NCBI GenBank assembly: GCA_014529385.2
Contig: CM043945.1
Span: 3,940,312 to 4,004,311, forward strand
From: Adiantum capillus-veneris
Lineage: Eukaryota > Streptophyta > Polypodiopsida > Polypodiales > Pteridaceae
DNA length: 64,000 nucleotides
Direction of reading: 5' to 3'
Position numbers and translations under genes: made by a program. The notes under the pieces were generated by a model. It made no database searches. It was not told where the DNA came from and saw only the letters and a program-made list of their open reading frames with translations. Shown piece after piece: positions 58,437-64,000 of this stretch. Within the stretch, counting starts at the first letter, position 1. The number at the start of each line of letters is the position of its first letter.

Positions 58437-60202
58437 GCATCTTGCTTATTCCCTTCTCTTGCACAACATTAATTTTTTCATGCATTGACCGAGTATGCAT
58501 AAAATAGGGCCACCTTAATCGGCCAAGCATTAGCACAAATCTTTCAACCTATGCACGACACATGCTCCAAGGCGATACCTTGTCATCCGAGAGGACTCCG
58601 GCTAGGAGGGGGGGAGGCATTCTCAAATGCGGAACCAATAGCAGAAAGAGCATGAATTTTGACTATTTTAAGGGTTGTTGTTTGATTGCGAAATTTTTTG
58701 GAGTAACCCAAGTACATATGCCTTTATACAGCATGTATCTATAGGTATATGGGGCCAAACGCCAAATCAAGCCCCTATGTGTGTGTATATAAGTAGAAAT
58801 AGCCATTTTTCGGGTAAAATAGTGGTAAAACGGAGAAATCCGGCCATAAAAATTGCATGTGAGTGTATATAGTGTTTTGCGGTGATGTTTGTGATTTATT
58901 ATGATTTTTGGGAATTTTCTGGGTTTCATTTTGCTATTTTCCTTTTAATTTTGCTAATTTTCGGCAGAAAAACTTCAAAAATACAAAAAACAGGTGAAAA
59001 ACAATCGTAATGAAAAAAAAATATATGGGGATGATCAGTGACTATAGGACAACCTATGGTACATTGGGGGTGCAATAAGAGCCTGGAGCGGAAAGCGTGT
59101 TTTGGCCAGGTTTTGACCGAAATGCCAAATTGCTGGTAAACAGAGCAAATGGAGTCCAAATCAAGAAATTTTTGAGCCTAAACGGCATCTCGTAAGAAGA
59201 TAGGAGCACATGTCAAATTTCATGAAAAGTGGTTCGGGGACCTCCATTATAAGAAATTTTCACCTCATTTTTAGCTCATTCTCACTATTGACTTTGTGGA
59301 GAGAGCTTCTGCCACCTAGAGTGGACCGACCTTCCAGCAGCTTCTACGATGTGCATGACTACCCGACGAGCTCCAGACATGAGAGGTAGGCTCACCACCT
59401 TGAGCTTTTCGCGCATGTTTGTCATTATGTCGCGAAAACTAGCGTAGGGGTCACACACAAAGCGGGCGGTAGAGACCTACAAGTAGAGACGGCGGCCTAA
59501 TGGCTAACCCAAAAGCAACAAGACTTCATCGGCAGCTTTCCTAGCCTAGGAGACCAGTCCTGGATGTCCAAAGGCAGTAGAAATCCATCGAGAAAAACCC
59601 TAATTCCTAGAAACCCGCAAGAGGCCACCAAATGGGAAATCGGCGAAATAGCGACCAAATGCTACCAAAATTCATGGGCAGGAGCATCTTGACATGCTCG
59701 ACACGTCTATGTGACACGCATGACCAAAAAGTGACCCGAGACGGCACTAAAGTTCAGAAACGGCATCAGACACACAAAGCGTCAAATTGCTCTTGCGGCC
59801 AAACCACATGCCCGTTTGCCACCAAACTTCACGAGCAGCTTTCCTAGACCATCAACAACCAAGTCCTATGGTGGTAGACCACCACAAATCATCGAAGGTA
59901 TGTAAATGCAACCACGGGTGCTTCTAGAGCGACAAATTGCCAAATGAAGCTCCGGTGAAGCCAAAGTTGATAAAAACCATACGGCAAGGATCCCCAAGGG
60001 GTTGGGCAACTATGGAGACCAACATCAAGAAATTTCATCGCCAAAAAGCACTCCAAAAGCCAAAAGACGACTCGGAGACTCTGAAGTCCACACAGGGAGT
60101 TATTCTCTATCCATTTGACTTTTTTGTTGAAATTAGCCTCAAAAGGGACTCAGGGGGACCAAGGGCAGGCACTAGGAGCACAATCCATGAAAAAATCACC
60201 AG
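58437..60202. other. Non-coding region 3' of Gypsy-C; polypurine tract and degenerate 300-bp repeats
   Basis: 58603-58618 (AGGAGGGGGGGAGGCA) is a plausible polypurine tract, so an LTR or 3' UTR may start here, but no second LTR copy is visible in the window to prove it. At 59528 and 59831 the words GCAGCTTTCCTAG and neighbouring GCGGCC/ACCAA.. segments recur about 303 bp apart, suggesting degenerate tandem repeats. No gene is supported. Confidence 0.5.
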
Positions 60203-61081
60203 GAGACATCCTACGCGTAGGATGTCTCAAGGGCACTTTTGGGCACAGACTCCAACATTTTTCATCATACACATTTTTTGAATGAACTTTACATGCTATC
60301 CACCAAGTCTCATCACATTTGGACCAAAATTGACCTCATATGCATGAAAAAACGCAAAGTTAGGACATAGAGGCAATAATGGGCCATAGACCTACCAAAT
60401 CTTGTCCAAATTACATGAAACTTGCACAACACATTCACCAACACATCACCAACCAATCTGTGTGGTCAGAAGCAAAAATTGGTAAAGTAGACATCCTACG
60501 CGTAGGATCTCTATTTGACTTTTTTGGCCTGCAGAGGATGTTTGTTCATTCCAGATCCAATCTCCTCATCATCAAGAGCTCATATATCAATTTTGAAGCC
60601 ATTCTAATCATTTTTGACCCCCAACACCTTCAAGATACACTTTTGGAGCCCAAAAACACCACACAGGCTCTTAGAAGCATCAATCCTTGCCCAAATCCAA
60701 ATCCAAGAGTGTAGCCATGTTCCATAGGCCAAGGACTACCCACAGAACAAATTTCATGACATTTTGATGAAAAAGACATCCTACGCGTAGGATGTCTCCA
60801 GCATAATTCAGGCCTTCTGTGCAAAGAGTGACATCATGGGAGCCAATACCATGGTGCAATGAGCCCATACACCAATTTTCAACCCATTTGGACATCAATT
60901 GCTACCTATGATGAACTTTCTACCCAATTTGTGACCTAAAGCCTGAATCAGCCCAAAAATCCTCTTTTTGATATCCAAATCCAAATCTAAGCATGTAGCC
61001 ATGTTCCTTGAGCCATGCACTACCAGCATGTCAAGTATCAACTAATTCTTATGAAAAAGACATCCTACGCGTAGGATGTCT
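60203..61081. repeat. Degenerate tandem array with four copies of a 22-bp palindrome
   Basis: The half-site GACATCCTACG followed directly by its reverse complement occurs at 60205-60226, 60490-60511 (one mismatch), 60775-60796 and 61059-61080: intervals 285, 285 and 284 bp. The first copy extends to a 26-bp perfect palindrome; the third and fourth extend to 24 bp. Flanking sequence is only weakly repeated (CCAAATCCAA, GTAGCCATGTTCC, ATGAAAAAGACATCC before copies three and four), so the palindrome is the best-conserved part of each unit. Confidence 0.93.
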
Positions 61082-61230
61082 AAATGAAAATTTTTGGCCA
61101 GATTTGCATTGTGAGCACATGCACAGCTTCACAAGTTCCTTTTAAGCTTTATTTTCAATTTTCAAGTCATTTGGATAGTTAAAACTCAGTTTCGCACAAC
61201 TAATATGGAAAAAACGCTAACTTCGGACTA

Positions 61231-64000
61231 TTGAGTGCAACAGGATCTATGGCAGCCGCGAAGTCACCGGCAAAGAAGAAGAGAATGACCATCAAGGATT
61301 ACCTGCAAGAAGTGGAACCCTTCGTCATTCCAGAAGGAACACTAAAGCCCACCAGCACATGGATACAAGAAGATCTGTTAGAGTCCAACGACCTAAAAAT
61401 CTACCAAGGAGTGTTCAAAGACACTGAAGGCAATGTCATCGAGCTACCAATGTTGCCGCAAGAACTCAATGAGTTCGTAAGAAGCAAGATGGCCGAGTAC
61501 TTGGAGAAGATTGATCTCCAGAGCTACTTTGAAGCAATACCGGCAGGGGTGGACATAAAGAGAGTCTGGGAGTTTGTGACAACCATCAAAGAAGATGGAG
61601 TGACCAAAGTAACAGATCTACAAGGCAGGCCAGAAACAGAAATAATCATCACTGAGCAGGTTGTAGCAGATGCACTAGACCTCTCCAACAGGGGGGATAG
61701 TGTAACTAAAAGAAGGGATGAGTTCAAGGTGTACAATGAAAAGAAAGGAAACTACACCTTTGAAGATATTGCCAACCCAAGAGTGGCAATCATGATCCAG
61801 TTATACAACCAATACTTCCACATGTGTATGAAGAGGCCACAGAAGTACAGAATGCCGCCAGGTGCAATTGCCACGACATTCACTTGGGCAATGACGAAAG
61901 GCACCCCAAAGATAATCAATTATGCAACGTATATACATGACAACCTAGTAAAGATGGGTAACAAGAAGCCAACATACATTGTGCCAGGAGAATTAATCAC
62001 TAAGGTGATTTATGGGGCACTGCACGCAAAAGGAAGATGGCCTGATCCCCCATCCCAGAATGACTGGCTGAGGCTAAAAGAAGACAAAGAGGACGAGCCA
62101 CAAAGGGCACCAAGGGTTGCTACAAGACTGAAAAGACGGCTAGAGCCTGTTTTAGAAGAGCAGCCAGAGCAAAAGAAAGGAAATAAGGAATTTGCCCAAG
62201 TGCCTGCAAAAGAAAAAAGGCCACAAAAAGCGGCAAGGTTAGAGAGGCTGATGGAGAGCTTCAGAGCAGAGAGAGCCCTTAAAGGCGATTTAAGTGAACT
62301 CTGGAAGCCTTCTCTAGAGTCAATGTCGGGATCATCCCGAAGAGTGCAAAGGGACATATTCGAGGATTATATCAAGAATTTTGAGATTCTTGATGCCGCA
62401 TCAAAGAATATACCGCATGTCCCTTTCACAGAGGAGGAAGTGGAGCAAATACGACAGAAACTGCTAGATGAGCAAGAGAGCCAAGAAAGAGAAAGAAAAA
62501 ATAAAGTAGACTGAGATTTAAAAGGCAAGCCTACATCTCTACCGGCCATCCCTAAACCCAGCCCACAGCCCTCACCACCTCCTAGTAGCCCTCCACAAGA
62601 AGAGAAAGAGGCTGAAGACAAGCCAGAAGAACGAGAGGAGGCCAATCAGGACCAGAGCCAGGAGTCGAAGCCAAAGGAAGAGGCTGAGCCTTGAAGTGAG
62701 CAAAAAGAGTTAGAAGATTCTTATCACACATTTTTGGACCTGCTAGCTACCGGATACACGAAGAAAGAAGCCGCCACAGTCGCATTCGACTTGGCAAGCA
62801 CAGGGCCTAAAGAACAAATGCAAGGCATCAGGCTAGTGGAATTAAAAGAAATTGCCACAGATATAGTGGATCTGCACCCACCCTCCAACGACTGGGACGT
62901 GGTGATGACGAAGCTAACTGGGTTGAGAGCGCAATCCATGGCTTTAGAAAGCGAGATGGCAGCTCTCAAGGCCACGGAAATGAAGATTAAGATGGAAGTA
63001 GACACTCTACAAGGACAAAGCCAAAGCCAGAAAGAGAGGGAAGCTGAGCTACAGGCCAGCCTAGCAAGGGCACTGTAAAGATGCCAGGCAGTGGAGGAAG
63101 AAAATCAAGTAGCACCAAAAAGAATGCAAGGAGTTAAAGAAGAATGTCAGCAACTCAACAAATCACTGCTAGATGTCGAGAGGGACAGAGATAACCAGAC
63201 CCTACAGCTGGCGGAAGAGTCTAAAGAAGTTGAAGCCATAAGAAACGCCAAGGAAAAGGCGAAGATAGATCAAGAAGCCAGCCAGGATGAGGTCCTTGAG
63301 CTCAAGGACCAACTCAAAGTAAAAGATCAGACCATCCAGAGGCTGCGAGCATCACCTGCCAGAGTCAGAGCTACTAGCTCGACTCACATCAATACGGAGA
63401 GTCAACTCTATGAAGAACAGATGTAAGAACTTCAGAAGGAGCTGACTCTAGAGAAAAAGCAAAGATTGATGATGGCAGAAGGATCTATCGTCATGCAAAC
63501 AAGAATGGAAGAAGAGAAAAAAGCCCTGCAAGAGGAAGTAGAAAGTATGAAAAGAAAGCTCGAGGAGGCGGAGAGAATAAACGCCGAATTAGATGACCTC
63601 CTTGTGAATATGGGCGAAGAAGCGGAAACGGAAAACCAAAAACTCCTGAGGTAGATAGAGGAGTTGAAAGGACAGCAAGCAGGAGAGCAAGAGGGCACAT
63701 GGCTAGCAGCCAATGAGGGCATTGATTTAGAAAATGTGGCAGATCCAGTGGACACGCCTATGCAAGAGGAAATCCTAGAAGGATCCTCTCAAGAGCCACA
63801 TGATCTAACACAAGAAGAGGAAGAAAAGTTGCGTAAAGCAATAGAGGTGGAGCTCAGAGAGACATCAAAGGAAGCCTTGGAGTGGGGGCAGAGGGTTTTC
63901 AAGTCTATGACCATTCAGAAGATCGACGCCAGCAACCTCATGCGCGAGTGGCTTCAATCCTCTCTCCCATATCCATTGCTGAAATATGAGGCAGCCACCA
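61231..64000 (+). pseudogene. Long retroelement-associated ORF: Athila-ORF-like domain plus coiled coil, with five in-frame stops
   Basis: Opens at Met 61231 (MSATGSMAAAKSPAKKKRM) and stays in one frame to the window edge, with stops at 62512 (TGA), 62692 (TGA), 63076 (TAA), 63424 (TAA) and 63652 (TAG). The globular part (residues about 20-285; WEFVTTI, ITEQVVADALDL, PPGAIATTFTWAMTKG, GELITKVIYGALHAKGRW) has the layout of the 'putative plant transposon protein' domain found in extra ORFs of Athila-type elements; this is a pattern match, not a proven homology. A Pro/Glu-rich linker (about 62520-62690) and a long heptad-rich coiled coil (62930-63660) follow. It could be the accessory ORF of Gypsy-C or the first ORF of a following element. 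Confidence 0.65.

Noticed and set aside
59937-60281. 114-codon open frame upstream of the palindrome array
   Set aside because: It runs through the palindrome itself, has no recognisable domain and lies in repeat-derived DNA.
62512-63654. Idea that the in-frame stops are read through or corrected by RNA editing
   Set aside because: U-to-C editing of stops is known for organelle transcripts of some land plants, not for nuclear retroelements; the neighbouring Gypsy-C also has deletions and frameshifts, so simple decay explains it.

Overview
The window is nuclear DNA of a land plant. The evidence is one exon of a MIKC-type MADS-box gene at the extreme left edge, Ty1/copia, Ty3/gypsy chromovirus and Athila/Tat-like retrotransposons, plant L1-like LINEs and a hAT transposase. 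The lineage cannot be fixed from this window, but the repeat load points to a large, repeat-rich genome. I see one host gene; nearly everything else is transposable-element DNA in several stages of decay, so 'coding regions' are mostly reported as pseudogenes.

Layout. 1-190 (minus): MADS-box exon 1. 191-2336: its upstream flank. 2337-5209: a decayed TTF-finger hAT transposase. 5210-14594: a minus-strand copia element (Copia-1; TSD TGCCC) split by a 4.2-kb insertion at 7699-11886. That insertion holds a small plus-strand non-autonomous copia element (N), a MITE-like insertion and an inverted fragment. 15414-16366: a plus-strand LINE relic with a poly-A tail. 16367-47830: one nest of elements that can be peeled apart. 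A minus-strand LINE (16367-17758 and 47207-47830) is split by a minus-strand chromovirus, Gypsy-A (17759-47206, TSD GGTCA). Gypsy-A is split by a plus-strand chromovirus tandem, Gypsy-B (24532-45236, TSD TATTC; LTR-internal-LTR-internal-LTR). The first Gypsy-B unit is split by a plus-strand copia element, Copia-2 (29929-35435, TSD TTAAG). 48525-52250: tandem repeats, a relic gypsy integrase and a compound microsatellite.

52251-58436: an Athila/Tat-like gypsy polyprotein region (Gypsy-C) with two unusual traits. The linker plus H2C2 zinc-finger module in front of the integrase core occurs twice, exactly 126 residues apart, and a second retropepsin-like domain lies downstream of the integrase in the same reading frame. 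58437-61230 is non-coding and contains four copies of a 22-bp palindrome at 284-285-bp intervals. 61231 to the right edge is one long reading frame (Athila-ORF-like globular part, then coiled coil) broken by five in-frame stops but no frameshift.

None of the element polyproteins is intact. TSDs, primer-binding sites, polypurine tracts and LTR pairs read directly from the sequence support the main element boundaries. The strongest candidates for something undescribed are the duplicated integrase zinc-finger module with the trailing second protease in Gypsy-C, the 285-bp palindrome array, and the Gypsy-B tandem whose two units share the same inactivating frameshift.
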